Below are positions 50,484 through 60,036 of a stretch of DNA of 64,000 nucleotides, piece after piece. A program made the translations under genes and the position numbers. This DNA comes from Acinetobacter baumannii (GTDB lineage Bacteria; Pseudomonadota; Gammaproteobacteria; Pseudomonadales; Moraxellaceae): NCBI RefSeq assembly GCF_009759685.1, contig NZ_CP046654.1, forward strand, positions 3,596,001 to 3,660,000. The letters are read 5' to 3'. Numbering within the stretch: position 1 is the stretch's first letter; each line of letters begins with the position of its first letter. The notes below the pieces were generated by a model, which ran no database searches, was not told the DNA's origin, and saw nothing but the letters and a program-made list of their open reading frames with translations.

Positions 50484-51160
50484 GCTGTAACATACCACCA
50501 TGCAGGCAATGGATTACCTTTTAATTGTCTGCGATGCTGCATATAGTTAGGGTCGAACTTTGCAACTTCGGCCCAAAATGCAGGACTATGGTCGAAGTGT
50601 TTGGTGTGTGCTAATTCATGAATGCAAACATAACGGGTAATTTGAGCAGGCATAAGAACCAGACCTGCATGCAGCATAATATTATGTTGACTACTGCAAC
50701 TTCCCCAACGAGTTTTAGGACGCCGGATTGCACACTCTGCATAACTCAGCCGAGTTTTTTGGCTAAGCTCTGACAAAAGTACTGGTAACTCTTGTTTTGC
50801 ATAAGCAATAACAGCGTTTTGTAAAGCTTGATAGGGTTGTTGATCTTTAATAAATAAATAACTATTTTCCCAATCAAATTGAAAAATGCGATGTTGCTTC
50901 TGCACAACAATTTGAAAAGGCTGTTCTCTATTAAAAAAAGAAATTTCTGAAGGAATTTCAAACGAAGTGGATCGAACGTGGTGCTGTTTATTCCACGTCT
51001 CGATTAACCATTGTTCAGACTGAGCTAAAAACTGCTGAATTTGTTTCTTACTACAAAATAACGGCACAGTAAGTCGTATAGACGCAGGCTCAACACGTAA
51101 GCGCAATTTTCTTGCCCTTACGTGACGAACAATTTTAATTTCTGGCATTTCCACAGCCAT
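50480..51160 (-). CDS. YgjP-like M48-type zinc metallopeptidase
   Basis: A 226-residue protein with the zinc motif CIHELAHTKHFDHSPAFW (HExxH, third ligand in the following HSPAF). The N-terminal [20 protein letters not shown] and RRPKTRWGSCSSQHNIML are typical of the YgjP/DUF45 (WSS-like) metallopeptidases. Its ATG overlaps the rpiA stop (TAATG), so the genes are coupled. Role unknown; cytoplasmic, no signal peptide. Confidence 0.82.
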   Translation of the reverse strand: MAVEMPEIKIVRHVRARKLRLRVEPASIRLTVPLFCSKKQIQQFLAQSEQWLIETWNKQHHVRSTSFEIPSEISFFNREQPFQIVVQKQHRIFQFDWENSYLFIKDQQPYQALQNAVIAYAKQELPVLLSELSQKTRLSYAECAIRRPKTRWGSCSSQHNIMLHAGLVLMPAQITRYVCIHELAHTKHFDHSPAFWAEVAKFDPNYMQHRRQLKGNPLPAWWYVTA

Positions 51161-51831
51161 TACTGTGCAGTACGCTCTTCAATACCATCATTTGTTGCAA
51201 CAATTGCAATCGTTGCTGGATTTAACGCAAAAATACCGTTAGTCACAACGCCCGGAATATTATTAATTGTCTTTTCCAAATCAATTGCATTTAAGATGTT
51301 CAAATTAAATACATCTAAAATAACGTTTCCGTTATCTGTTACCACACCTTCACGATAAACCGGATCACCCCCTAAGCTTACCAATTTACGAGCTACAGCA
51401 GAACGCGCCATTGGAATAACTTCTACTGGTAATGGGAAATCACGACCAAGTTGATCAACCCATTTCGAATCATCAACGATACATACAAACTTTTTAGCAA
51501 TTGAGGCTACAATTTTTTCACGAGTTAATGCTGCGCCGCCGCCTTTAATCATATGCATATGACGATCAATCTCATCTGCACCATCAACATAAGCATCAAG
51601 GTTACCCACATGGTTCATATCAACCACTTCTATGCCTAATTTTTTAAGACGATCTGCTGTTGCTTGAGAACTTGCTACTGCTGCTTCTAATTGTAGTTCA
51701 GGCAATAAATCAATCAGGAAATTTACAGTACTTCCAGTTCCTACCCCCAAAATGCCACCTTTGGGTAAGTGTTTTAAAGCAGCTTTCGCAGCAGCTTGTT
51801 TCTTTTCATCTTGGGTTGCATATAGGCTCAT
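51160..51831 (-). CDS. rpiA: Ribose-5-phosphate isomerase A
   Basis: A 223-residue enzyme interconverting ribose-5-phosphate and ribulose-5-phosphate. The motifs [60 protein letters not shown] and [15 protein letters not shown] are complete. ATG 51831 is the start; the TTG four codons upstream is rejected because its added residues are not conserved. Overlaps the downstream protease start. Confidence 0.95.
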   Translation of the reverse strand: MSLYATQDEKKQAAAKAALKHLPKGGILGVGTGSTVNFLIDLLPELQLEAAVASSQATADRLKKLGIEVVDMNHVGNLDAYVDGADEIDRHMHMIKGGGAALTREKIVASIAKKFVCIVDDSKWVDQLGRDFPLPVEVIPMARSAVARKLVSLGGDPVYREGVVTDNGNVILDVFNLNILNAIDLEKTINNIPGVVTNGIFALNPATIAIVATNDGIEERTAQ

Positions 51832-51938
51832 TACATCACTCAACTATTTTTTGACATTTATGCGCCAATAAACGGCGCAAATGCACAAGGGTTTGCTACA
51901 ATAATTTCCTATTTTAAACTGTTATAGGGAAGATGAAC

Positions 51939-53480
51939 ATGCTGTCTCGTGTGGTACGACAAATTTTACAAGCAACGGTTTATGATGTTGCAATTGAAAC
52001 ACCTCTCGAAGCAGCTCCACGAATTAGTCAAAAATTAAACAACACAATTCGTTTTAAGCGTGAAGATTTACAACCGGTTTTTTCTTTTAAATTACGCGGT
52101 GCCTATAACCGTATTAGCCAATTACCGAAAGAACAACTTGAACGTGGCGTCATTTGCGCATCTGCCGGCAACCATGCGCAAGGTGTAGCGTTGTCTGGTC
52201 AACGTTTAGGTATTCCTGCAATTATTGTTATGCCAAGTACTACCCCTGACATTAAAGTTCAGGCAGTGAAGCGTTTGGGTGGCCAAGTTGTATTACATGG
52301 CGATAGTTTTGATATTGCAAACAAATACGCTCAGCAACGTGCCGAAGCTGAAGGATTAGTTTTTATTCCACCTTATGACGACGAGTTGGTTATTGCGGGC
52401 CAAGGCACAATTGCGAATGAAATTTTACGCCAATGGCGTGATGTAGAATATGTTTTCGTTGCTGTTGGTGGTGGTGGCTTAATTGCTGGTGTAGCAGCTT
52501 ACTTGGGTGATGTTGCACCGCATGTCAAAGTCATCGGTGTTGAATATGAAGAGTCAGCTTGTTTAAAAGCAGCGCTAGAAGCAAATGAACGTGTAGTCCT
52601 ACCCCATGTAGGCTTATTTGCTGATGGTACAGCAGTCGCTCAAATTGGTGCTTTACCTTTTGATATCGTTCGTCTACGCAAGTCAGATAACTCTGGACCA
52701 ATTGTTGAACCAGACATTGTTACTGTAAATACAGATGAGATCTGTGCTGCAATTAAAGATACTTTTGATGAAAACCGCAGCATCGTTGAACCGTCAGGTG
52801 CAATGGCCCTAGCTGGTATCAAAAAATATGTTGCCGAGCATAAAATTAGCGGCAAAAACATGGTATCGATTGTTTGCGGCGCCAACATGAACTTTGACCG
52901 CTTACGTTACATTGCAGAGCGCACCGAATTGGGTGAACAACGTGAAGCAATTTATGCAGTTACTCTTTCTGAAGAAAAAGGCGCATTCTTAGGCTTCTGC
53001 CGTGCTCTACAGGGCCGTAACATTACCGAGTTTAACTACCGTGCAAATAACACAGAAGAAGCACAAGTATTTGTGGGTATTAGCTTAAAAGGTGGTGACA
53101 CTGAACGTCATGAAATTTTAGAACAACTTAAACAGCAAAATTATGTTGTAGATGATTTATCTGATGATGAAGTTGCCAAATTGCATATTCGTTACTTGAT
53201 TGGTGGTCATGCCAATCTGGATGACGAAAGATTGTTCCGTGTTGAGTTTCCGGAACGTCCGGGTGCCTTACTCACCTTCTTAACTCGTTTAGGTCCAACC
53301 CACAATATTACGCTATTCCATTATCGTAACCACGGCGCTGCCGAAGGTCGTGTACTAGTTGGCTTACAAGCAACAGATGCTAAACAAAACCCAGATGGTT
53401 TAATTGAAACTCTGGAGCAAATTAGCTATCCATATGCAGAAATTACAGACAATGTGGGCTATAAACGTTTCTTGAAGTAA
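51939..53480 (+). CDS. ilvA: Threonine deaminase (biosynthetic)
   Basis: 513 residues; PLP enzyme turning threonine into 2-oxobutyrate, the first step to isoleucine. The PLP lysine is in VFSFKLRGAYNRI, the phosphate loop is VGGGGLIAGV, and a PLP-binding Ser/Asn block lies in ICASAGNHAQGVALS. Two C-terminal ACT-like regulatory domains (about 320-510) indicate isoleucine feedback, so this is the biosynthetic form. ATG 51939 has AGGGA 8 nt upstream; ATG 51933 is too close. Not next to other ilv genes. Confidence 0.95.
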   Translation: MLSRVVRQILQATVYDVAIETPLEAAPRISQKLNNTIRFKREDLQPVFSFKLRGAYNRISQLPKEQLERGVICASAGNHAQGVALSGQRLGIPAIIVMPSTTPDIKVQAVKRLGGQVVLHGDSFDIANKYAQQRAEAEGLVFIPPYDDELVIAGQGTIANEILRQWRDVEYVFVAVGGGGLIAGVAAYLGDVAPHVKVIGVEYEESACLKAALEANERVVLPHVGLFADGTAVAQIGALPFDIVRLRKSDNSGPIVEPDIVTVNTDEICAAIKDTFDENRSIVEPSGAMALAGIKKYVAEHKISGKNMVSIVCGANMNFDRLRYIAERTELGEQREAIYAVTLSEEKGAFLGFCRALQGRNITEFNYRANNTEEAQVFVGISLKGGDTERHEILEQLKQQNYVVDDLSDDEVAKLHIRYLIGGHANLDDERLFRVEFPERPGALLTFLTRLGPTHNITLFHYRNHGAAEGRVLVGLQATDAKQNPDGLIETLEQISYPYAEITDNVGYKRFLK

Positions 53481-53494
53481 CCTTTCATTTTGAT

Positions 53495-53524
53495 AAAAAA
53501 GCCGGCAAATATGTCGGCTTTTTT
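53495..53524 (+). terminator. Intrinsic terminator after ilvA
   Basis: AAAAAAGCCGGC (53495-53506) pairs with GTCGGCTTTTTT (53513-53524), one G-U pair, followed by a T-run. A good plus-strand terminator. Confidence 0.85.
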
Positions 53525-53624
53525 ATCATTTAAGCTTATTATTTTTTATATTTACATTGCTTCTCTTTATCTCAAAGAAAATATCATTAAAAATAAAGCC
53601 CTAACTAAGTATAAAAGGACAACT

Positions 53625-54275
53625 ATGGCACAGTTCGCGGTCATCGGCTTGGGAAGTTTTGGGGCAACTGTTGCTCAGGAACTTACGAGATTAAACCATG
53701 ATGTTATTGGTATTGATACAGTCAAAAAGAATGTTGAGAACCTTGCCGATGTTTTAACTCATGCTGTCATTGCTGATGCTACAGATGAACATGTATTGGA
53801 TGAATTAAACATTCAAAATTGTGATGCAGTGGTTGTAGCAATTGGTGAAGATATTGAAGCCAGTATTTTATGTGTGTTGAATTTAAAAAATCTGGGCATT
53901 GATAAAATTTGGGTAAAAGCAAAAACCAAAGCACATCATACAATCTTATCTCATCTAAATATCAATAAAATCATTCATCCTGAAGAAGACATGGGGGTAC
54001 GTGTTGCTCAAGCACTAAACTACCCAATGGTGAGCCGTTATATGTCTTTAGATGATGAGCACTATATTGTAAAAATTGATATTCCAGAGAAGTTAAACGG
54101 CATTAATTTGTACGGAATTATGCAGCAAGCCCCTCAAGTAAAAACGCTTCTTGTAAAAAGACAACAGCAGATTTTATTTGAAACCGAAGAGACTTTTACT
54201 TTACAAACGCATGATATTCTTATTTTAGAAGGTCATTTACAGCAGCTAAAAAAACTCTCAAATTGTTTCATATAA
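53625..54275 (+). CDS. KtrA/TrkA-type potassium uptake regulator
   Basis: A 216-residue RCK-domain protein. The NAD-binding Rossmann motif VIGLGSFGATVAQELTRL lies at the N-terminus, and an RCK-C domain follows from about 135. It gates a Trk/Ktr channel in response to nucleotides. The longer frame to 53490 is rejected; ATG 53625 has AGGA 6 nt upstream. It stands 18 nt before a TrkH-type gene, forming a Ktr pair. Confidence 0.9.
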   Translation: MAQFAVIGLGSFGATVAQELTRLNHDVIGIDTVKKNVENLADVLTHAVIADATDEHVLDELNIQNCDAVVVAIGEDIEASILCVLNLKNLGIDKIWVKAKTKAHHTILSHLNINKIIHPEEDMGVRVAQALNYPMVSRYMSLDDEHYIVKIDIPEKLNGINLYGIMQQAPQVKTLLVKRQQQILFETEETFTLQTHDILILEGHLQQLKKLSNCFI

Positions 54276-54293
54276 GAAAACGAACCAGAAAAT

Positions 54294-55631
54294 ATGTCTC
54301 TTAAGCCTAAACCGCATAAAACACTAAATTTAAGCCCACCTTCTCTGTTAGCACTGGGCTTTCTGGGCTTTATTGTCTTTGGCACATTATTGCTTAAACT
54401 TCCTATTGCCAATAACGGACATGTTAGTTGGATGGATGCTCTATTTACGGCGACCTCGGCAGTCACTATTACAGGTCTATCCGTTTTAAATATTCATGAA
54501 TCTTTTACACTTTTCGGACAGGTCATTATTTTATTATTGATTCAGTCAGGTGGTTTAGGCTTTATGACTTTTGCCATTTTGGCAGCATTAAGTTTATCTC
54601 CTAAAGTTGGCCTTAAACAGCAAATGATGGCTCAAGATAGCCTTGGGCAGACTAGTCTTTCAAAGGTTACTTTTGTGGCAAAAGGTGTTGTTACTTACAC
54701 ACTTCTTTTTGAACTGATTGGAACAGTGATCTTAACTACCGCATTTACACCCATTTATGGCTTTGCTCGGGGACTGTATTATGCAGTTTTCTATAGTATC
54801 TCATCATTTAACAATGCGGGTTTTTCACTATTTAGCAACAGTTTAGTTAACTTCCAAAGCAACTACCTTATATGTATTACGATTAGTTTGCTCTATACAT
54901 TAGGTGGACTGGGTTTTTTAGTCCTCATGGATATCAAACAAAATAAAAAATGGAAAAAACTCAGCCCAAATAGCAAACTCATCCTAACAACTATTGCGAT
55001 TATTAATTTGGTTGCGTTTGTATTAATTTGGGTTTTGGAAGCACAAAATCCTCATACCTTAGGTCTGCTCAATGTAGGTGATCAAGCTTTAAATGCATGG
55101 TTTCAAGCGACTGTTCCACGTTCTTCAGGGTTCAATACTATTGATACTGGAGCAATGACCAACAGTAGTTCTTTACTTATGATGCTACTCATGTTCATCG
55201 GTGGAGGTTCACTCAGTACTGCTGGAGGTATAAAAGTCGGCACCTTTGTCATATTAGTTTTAAGTGTACTTTCCTTTTTAAGACGTACCGATGAAATCAG
55301 GGTTTTCAATCACTCCGTTTCTCACGAAACTACTTATAAAGCCTTAGCTGTCACCGCAATTACCAGTATTCTCATATTTATCGGGTTCTTTATACTTTTA
55401 CTTTTAGAACCTAAAGCAGACTTTATGAACTTATTATTTGAAGTGGTTTCAGCAGCCTGTACGGTAGGCCTTTCTCGCGGTATCACGCCAGATTTACACA
55501 ATGGTAGTTTATTTATTTTAAGCCTACTTATGTTTGCAGGCCGTTTAGGCCCCTTAACACTCGCCTATTTAATTGCTACTCCTAAAAAAAGCCGTCTCAA
55601 ACACCCTCAAGCCAATATTCAAATTGGTTAA
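54294..55631 (+). CDS. TrkH/KtrB-type potassium channel subunit
   Basis: 445 residues with four repeats of membrane-pore-membrane. Filter-like turns can be seen in FTATSAVTITGLSV, FNNAGFSLFSN, PRSSGFNTID and AACTVGLSRGI. It forms the ion path through the inner membrane and is gated by the RCK subunit encoded just upstream. Followed by a strong terminator. Confidence 0.9.
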   Translation: MSLKPKPHKTLNLSPPSLLALGFLGFIVFGTLLLKLPIANNGHVSWMDALFTATSAVTITGLSVLNIHESFTLFGQVIILLLIQSGGLGFMTFAILAALSLSPKVGLKQQMMAQDSLGQTSLSKVTFVAKGVVTYTLLFELIGTVILTTAFTPIYGFARGLYYAVFYSISSFNNAGFSLFSNSLVNFQSNYLICITISLLYTLGGLGFLVLMDIKQNKKWKKLSPNSKLILTTIAIINLVAFVLIWVLEAQNPHTLGLLNVGDQALNAWFQATVPRSSGFNTIDTGAMTNSSSLLMMLLMFIGGGSLSTAGGIKVGTFVILVLSVLSFLRRTDEIRVFNHSVSHETTYKALAVTAITSILIFIGFFILLLLEPKADFMNLLFEVVSAACTVGLSRGITPDLHNGSLFILSLLMFAGRLGPLTLAYLIATPKKSRLKHPQANIQIG

Positions 55632-55633
55632 TA

Positions 55634-55661
55634 AAAAAGCCGCTGTAAAAGCGGCATTTTT
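55634..55661. terminator. Bidirectional terminator after KtrB
   Basis: AAAAAAGCCGC and GCGGCATTTTT around a 7-nt loop, between the KtrB gene (+) and pldA (-). Confidence 0.85.
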
Positions 55662-55672
55662 ATAGGTCAAAC

Positions 55673-56824
55673 TTAGTACCAGTTCATGAGTGAAACACCC
55701 AAGCCGGCATAAGTTGCACGATGGTTATAGTCAATTAAGCTTTCACCATAACCATTAAATAATTGGAAGTGTCCGCGCAGCTTGCCACTAATCGGGAAAG
55801 CCCAGTCAAACTGAACAGCACCATGAGAATCATCACCACCTTTTAAAGAGTGACGTAGCATTAATGAGAAGTCATTTTGCTTCCACTTATAAAAAGCAGT
55901 TAAATCACCACGCCCCACATAATCTTCAATATCTGGATTGTTATCATCTTTGCTGTCTTCTTCAATGCGTATCCATGGACGAAGCATTAAAGCAAAGTTA
56001 CCGCGTTCTAAACCCACATTAAAGATGACACGGTTCCAGCTACGAGATAAAGGATCTGAACGTCCATTTGATTGGTGATTTAAAGTTACCCCAAGCAAAC
56101 GACCATCTAAGCCAAGCAACTCATAGTTTGTTCTAAACATTAAACTTGCTTCTGGCTCATAGTTCGTTTCACGGAATGGTCGAGACTCTTCAGCATTAAA
56201 GGTCTGCCAACGTGAAGATTGAGTATAACCTACCCACAAGTCACCATTGTTACCAAAAATATTTTCCCAAGCTTTCGTTTTCAAAGAAATCTGAAATTTA
56301 CTTTCAGTTGATTTAAGATTCTGGGCTGTATGTTCTACATTATTAGGGTTTGGACTAGTAGGTAGCTCATTTTTATCGCTCGTCCAGAAAACTGGTAGCA
56401 AATAAACAGGTTGATAAGCACGAATATTCCAAACACCCAGTTTACTTTTTTCAGACAACTCCCAACGTTGATCTAGTAAAGATGTAGTAGGTTCAAGTGT
56501 AGGTGCCTTACCAATTACTTTGATATTACTTACCTTATCTACAACCTTTTCTTTAAATGTTTCAGGTTGAACAACAGGTTTATCAATTTTTTTAACAGGC
56601 TCTGGTACTACTGCGGCTTGAACTACTGGTAAGGCCGATGGTTTAAACACAGCATCATAACAAGCTAGGCGATCAGCATTCGAAGCAAGGGCAACACATG
56701 CATCTACACTCGCAGGTTTTACAGGGGCTAAGGTGTCGGCATATGCCACCGACGCACATAAACAGCTAAGCAGGGTTCCCATACTTAGCTGTAAAGATGT
56801 GCGTTCAAATTGTCTGAACGCCAT
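55673..56824 (-). CDS. pldA: Outer membrane phospholipase A
   Basis: A 383-residue OMPLA. A signal peptide ends near residue 29 (CASVAYADTL), a Pro/Val-rich linker follows to about 130, then a 12-stranded barrel. The catalytic His and Ser are in LGVTLNHQSNGRSDP and the Asn in LSRSWNRVIFN, the family triad. It hydrolyses phospholipids in the outer membrane when the bilayer is disturbed, and depends on calcium. The N-terminal linker is longer than in E. coli PldA (about 289 residues). ATG 56824 has GGAG 8 nt upstream. Confidence 0.9.
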   Translation of the reverse strand: MAFRQFERTSLQLSMGTLLSCLCASVAYADTLAPVKPASVDACVALASNADRLACYDAVFKPSALPVVQAAVVPEPVKKIDKPVVQPETFKEKVVDKVSNIKVIGKAPTLEPTTSLLDQRWELSEKSKLGVWNIRAYQPVYLLPVFWTSDKNELPTSPNPNNVEHTAQNLKSTESKFQISLKTKAWENIFGNNGDLWVGYTQSSRWQTFNAEESRPFRETNYEPEASLMFRTNYELLGLDGRLLGVTLNHQSNGRSDPLSRSWNRVIFNVGLERGNFALMLRPWIRIEEDSKDDNNPDIEDYVGRGDLTAFYKWKQNDFSLMLRHSLKGGDDSHGAVQFDWAFPISGKLRGHFQLFNGYGESLIDYNHRATYAGLGVSLMNWY

Positions 56825-56844
56825 GTTCATCTCCAATTTTTATT

Positions 56845-59784
56845 TTAATTAACTTGTTTGATCGTAAAGCCCAGTTGTTGCAATTCATCACGTTTTGCAA
56901 AAGGTGCAACGACAGCTTTTACAGGTGTTTGTTCAATTAAATATTGACGTGCAACACGTTTTAAATCTTCTAAAGTTACATGCAATAATCTTTCACGTAA
57001 TGTACGACGGAAAGTCGGAGTTCTTGCATGCAACAATGCATAACACGCTGTTATTGCTTCACCTGCTGGTGAACCAGGTTTGTCCATACTTGCCACCAGA
57101 CCAAGAATTGCTTCTTCAAGCTGATGAGGTTGTTGCTCTGTGTTTAACAACCATTGCACGCTCGCTTCAAAATCTTTAAAAGTCTCAGCTAAGCGTGGGT
57201 CACGGTAACTAAAGAAACGGAATGAACATGCATTTCCGTCATAACTAGCACCACCACCATAAGCACCACCTTTTTCACGGATAGCACTGTGCAAGAAACC
57301 ATTACGCAAGTAAGCTGCCAATACCATTAGAGGTGCCGCATCTGGATGAGATACTTCCACAGCTTGATATGCAGAGGCACAGAACTGAACATTGGTTTGA
57401 ATTAACCAAGCTTCATGTTCATTATCATTTTCTTGCTCAACTTGGGTTAACTCAGTCGCTGCTGTATCAACGTTTAATTTATCCCAAACATTTTGTATTT
57501 CTTCAACTAAACGCTCTGACTGATGCTCTTCACATACGAGCAGGAACTGTTTAGGTGCTTGCAATAATTTTGTATGAATATGCTTCAATTCAGCAATAAG
57601 CGCATCATAAGCAGCATCATCTTGGGTAATTTTATTAACAAGCTCGCCTAACCAGTTCAACGCACCTAAGCCAGTGTTTTGATAGTCGCGTTGAGCTAAT
57701 GCACTCATATTACGAGAAGCAATCTGCATTGCATAACTATGACCAGCACCAGATAAACGAGACTGCCAGCGTGTCTTACGTTGCTGCAATAACTCAATGA
57801 TTCGCTCTTTTTCATCAAAACGAAGTTGTTCAAATGCTAATTTTAATAAATGAATCGCATCGAACTTCTGAGTTAAAGATTTAGTTGTTAAAGTTAACCA
57901 AGCACTAATTTTGTCTTTATCATCAACCTTACTGCGTAACGAAGCACCCATTCCCAAACCACCACTTACAGCTGTTTGTAAGTTCTGGAGTTCAAGGTAG
58001 TCATACTCACCTGCACCAACTTCACCCATTAAAATAGAGAGCAAATTGAAGTATGGTGATTTAACCACATCATCTGGAATTTGAATAAGTACTTGTTGAT
58101 AGTAAATACCATTGGTTCCGGCATGATACAAATTCAACGGCGTATCCATTCGATTACAGATAATTTCACGCAATTGACCTTGTACAATATGCAAGTCAGC
58201 CGGTACGTCTTCTAGACCTACTTTTGGCAACAGTTCAAGATTATCTGGTGTATCTTGACGCTCTTGCAATGCCTTGGTTTTAGCGATGATCTCTGCTTTA
58301 TCTTCTTCAGTTAGCTTTTCACCAATTGCAGCTAAACGTGCTTTTTCAGCTTCTTGCTCTTTCGCTGACTTGGTTGCATCCGGTACTAAAGTCATTTGCA
58401 CGCGGTGCGGATTATCTAATAAATGCGTTTGAATCAGGTTAGATAACCACATTGGGTCTTGGAGTTCTTCTTTAACCTGAGCAATGGCACTATCAACATC
58501 CCAAATTTGAATCGGATCGTTATGGTGAATCGCACCACTTAAACCATTTAAAATTAGGCTTAAGCCATATGGTGTACCATCACCATTAATTTCACGTTGG
58601 TGTAACTCGATTTGATGCAAAATTGCATCAACTAACGATGAGTCAATTGGTTTTGCAGCTACTTCACGTAAAACGTTTAAAACACCATCTCTAAAGCTCT
58701 CTGCATGCTCTGGATTTGAACCTTGAACACCACAATAGAACGTCATTTCAAAGTTACTATCGTCTACCCCCATTAAAGGACCAGTCGACTGAGCATAGCC
58801 ACAAGTTTCTAAATAATGACGAAGTGGTGAAGCTGAGTTTTCGAGTAAAACGCCTTCTACTAATCGCATACCCAGACGAAGTTTAATGTCACTCGCCTGA
58901 GGTAATAACCACGACAATACATGGTAAGTTTTGTCTTTTAACTCATCGCCATCAACAGCATAAGTTTCAGTAACTTCAACAGGTGCCGTTAAGCGTTTTT
59001 CTGGTTTCGAATATAAAGTTGTACCAGCAGTGAACTTATGTAGAGCCAATTTTTCAAATTGCTCTTGTAATTCATAGGCGGTTTGGTTACCAAAAGTCAT
59101 AAATACCGCATTACTCGGATGATAATGGGTTTTATAAAATTCAACCAATTGTTCATACGTTAAGTCAGGAATATCTTTTGGATCACCGCCTGAGTTGTAG
59201 TGATAAGTGGTTTCAGGGAATAGATGATGAGCCAACTGATGATAAAGCTGATCAGAAGGCGCACTCATTGCACCTTTCATTTCATTGAAGACTACGCCTT
59301 TGTATACAGGCTGACCATTTTCAAGTTCAATACGGATACCTTCCTGAGCAAAATCCAGAGGATTCAAATTTGCCGAGAAAGCAGCATCAAGATAAACAGA
59401 TAATAAGTTTTGGAAATCTTTCTTATTTTGAGTTGCAAATGGATATGCAGTCCAATCTGCTGCTGTAAACGCGTTCATAAAAGTATTTAATGAACGGCGT
59501 ATCATTAAGAAGAATGGATCACGAACAGGAAACTTTTCAGAACCACATAAAGCAGTATGCTCTAAAATATGTGCAGTTCCTTTAGAGTCCATAGGTTGTG
59601 TTCTGAACGCAACAAGAAATACATTTTCATCATAATCAGTTGCCAAGTGATAATGCACCGCACCTGTGACTTTATGCTTATATTCAGACACTAAAATATC
59701 TAATGCTTCAACATGGTGCTGACGTAGCAACTGAAACGCAGGGTGAACAGTTTGAGAAATGGTTTCAGTGACATCTACAGTCAT
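56845..59784 (-). CDS. M16C-family zinc peptidase (PreP-like)
   Basis: A 979-residue insulinase-type peptidase of the presequence-protease branch. The inverted zinc motif is in HILEHTALCGSEKFPV (HxxEH), with the distal glutamate about 75 residues later. A second, inactive M16 half forms the C-terminal half of the clamshell (SYDGNACSFRFFSY). No signal peptide is seen. The longer N-terminus to 59823 is dropped, as ATG 59784 has AGGAG 6 nt upstream. It lies 20 nt upstream of pldA on the same strand, so the two are probably co-transcribed. Substrates are unfolded peptides. Confidence 0.88.
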   Translation of the reverse strand: MTVDVTETISQTVHPAFQLLRQHHVEALDILVSEYKHKVTGAVHYHLATDYDENVFLVAFRTQPMDSKGTAHILEHTALCGSEKFPVRDPFFLMIRRSLNTFMNAFTAADWTAYPFATQNKKDFQNLLSVYLDAAFSANLNPLDFAQEGIRIELENGQPVYKGVVFNEMKGAMSAPSDQLYHQLAHHLFPETTYHYNSGGDPKDIPDLTYEQLVEFYKTHYHPSNAVFMTFGNQTAYELQEQFEKLALHKFTAGTTLYSKPEKRLTAPVEVTETYAVDGDELKDKTYHVLSWLLPQASDIKLRLGMRLVEGVLLENSASPLRHYLETCGYAQSTGPLMGVDDSNFEMTFYCGVQGSNPEHAESFRDGVLNVLREVAAKPIDSSLVDAILHQIELHQREINGDGTPYGLSLILNGLSGAIHHNDPIQIWDVDSAIAQVKEELQDPMWLSNLIQTHLLDNPHRVQMTLVPDATKSAKEQEAEKARLAAIGEKLTEEDKAEIIAKTKALQERQDTPDNLELLPKVGLEDVPADLHIVQGQLREIICNRMDTPLNLYHAGTNGIYYQQVLIQIPDDVVKSPYFNLLSILMGEVGAGEYDYLELQNLQTAVSGGLGMGASLRSKVDDKDKISAWLTLTTKSLTQKFDAIHLLKLAFEQLRFDEKERIIELLQQRKTRWQSRLSGAGHSYAMQIASRNMSALAQRDYQNTGLGALNWLGELVNKITQDDAAYDALIAELKHIHTKLLQAPKQFLLVCEEHQSERLVEEIQNVWDKLNVDTAATELTQVEQENDNEHEAWLIQTNVQFCASAYQAVEVSHPDAAPLMVLAAYLRNGFLHSAIREKGGAYGGGASYDGNACSFRFFSYRDPRLAETFKDFEASVQWLLNTEQQPHQLEEAILGLVASMDKPGSPAGEAITACYALLHARTPTFRRTLRERLLHVTLEDLKRVARQYLIEQTPVKAVVAPFAKRDELQQLGFTIKQVN

Positions 59785-59992
59785 GTGATCTCCTAACATA
59801 TCGGATAAGTGAATAAGTCTCATTATAGCCTGAGTCGGCTTGAGAATGGCGAATAAAAGCCAAGCAAAACACTATGTTTTTGTTAAGTATTAGTTTTCAT
59901 AGCCATAGCTTTAATATCAAGCACATAGCCCGCGTCGTTGTATCCTATCAGAACAAAACCTTTTAATACCATCTATATCCTACACGACAAAT

Positions 59993-60022
59993 AAAAAAGC
60001 TCATCGAAATGATGAGCTTTTT
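59993..60022. terminator. Intrinsic terminator after the TonB receptor gene
   Basis: AAAAAAGCTCATC pairs with GATGAGCTTTTT (60011-60022), 5-nt loop, with a U-run on the minus strand. It lies just downstream of the TonB receptor gene. Confidence 0.85.
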
Positions 60023-60036
60023 AGAGTTTTTTTTAA

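Noticed and set aside
53490..53624. 45-residue N-terminal extension of the KtrA protein
   Set aside because: It would read through the ilvA terminator; the real ATG 53625 has a good ribosome site and begins the Rossmann motif.
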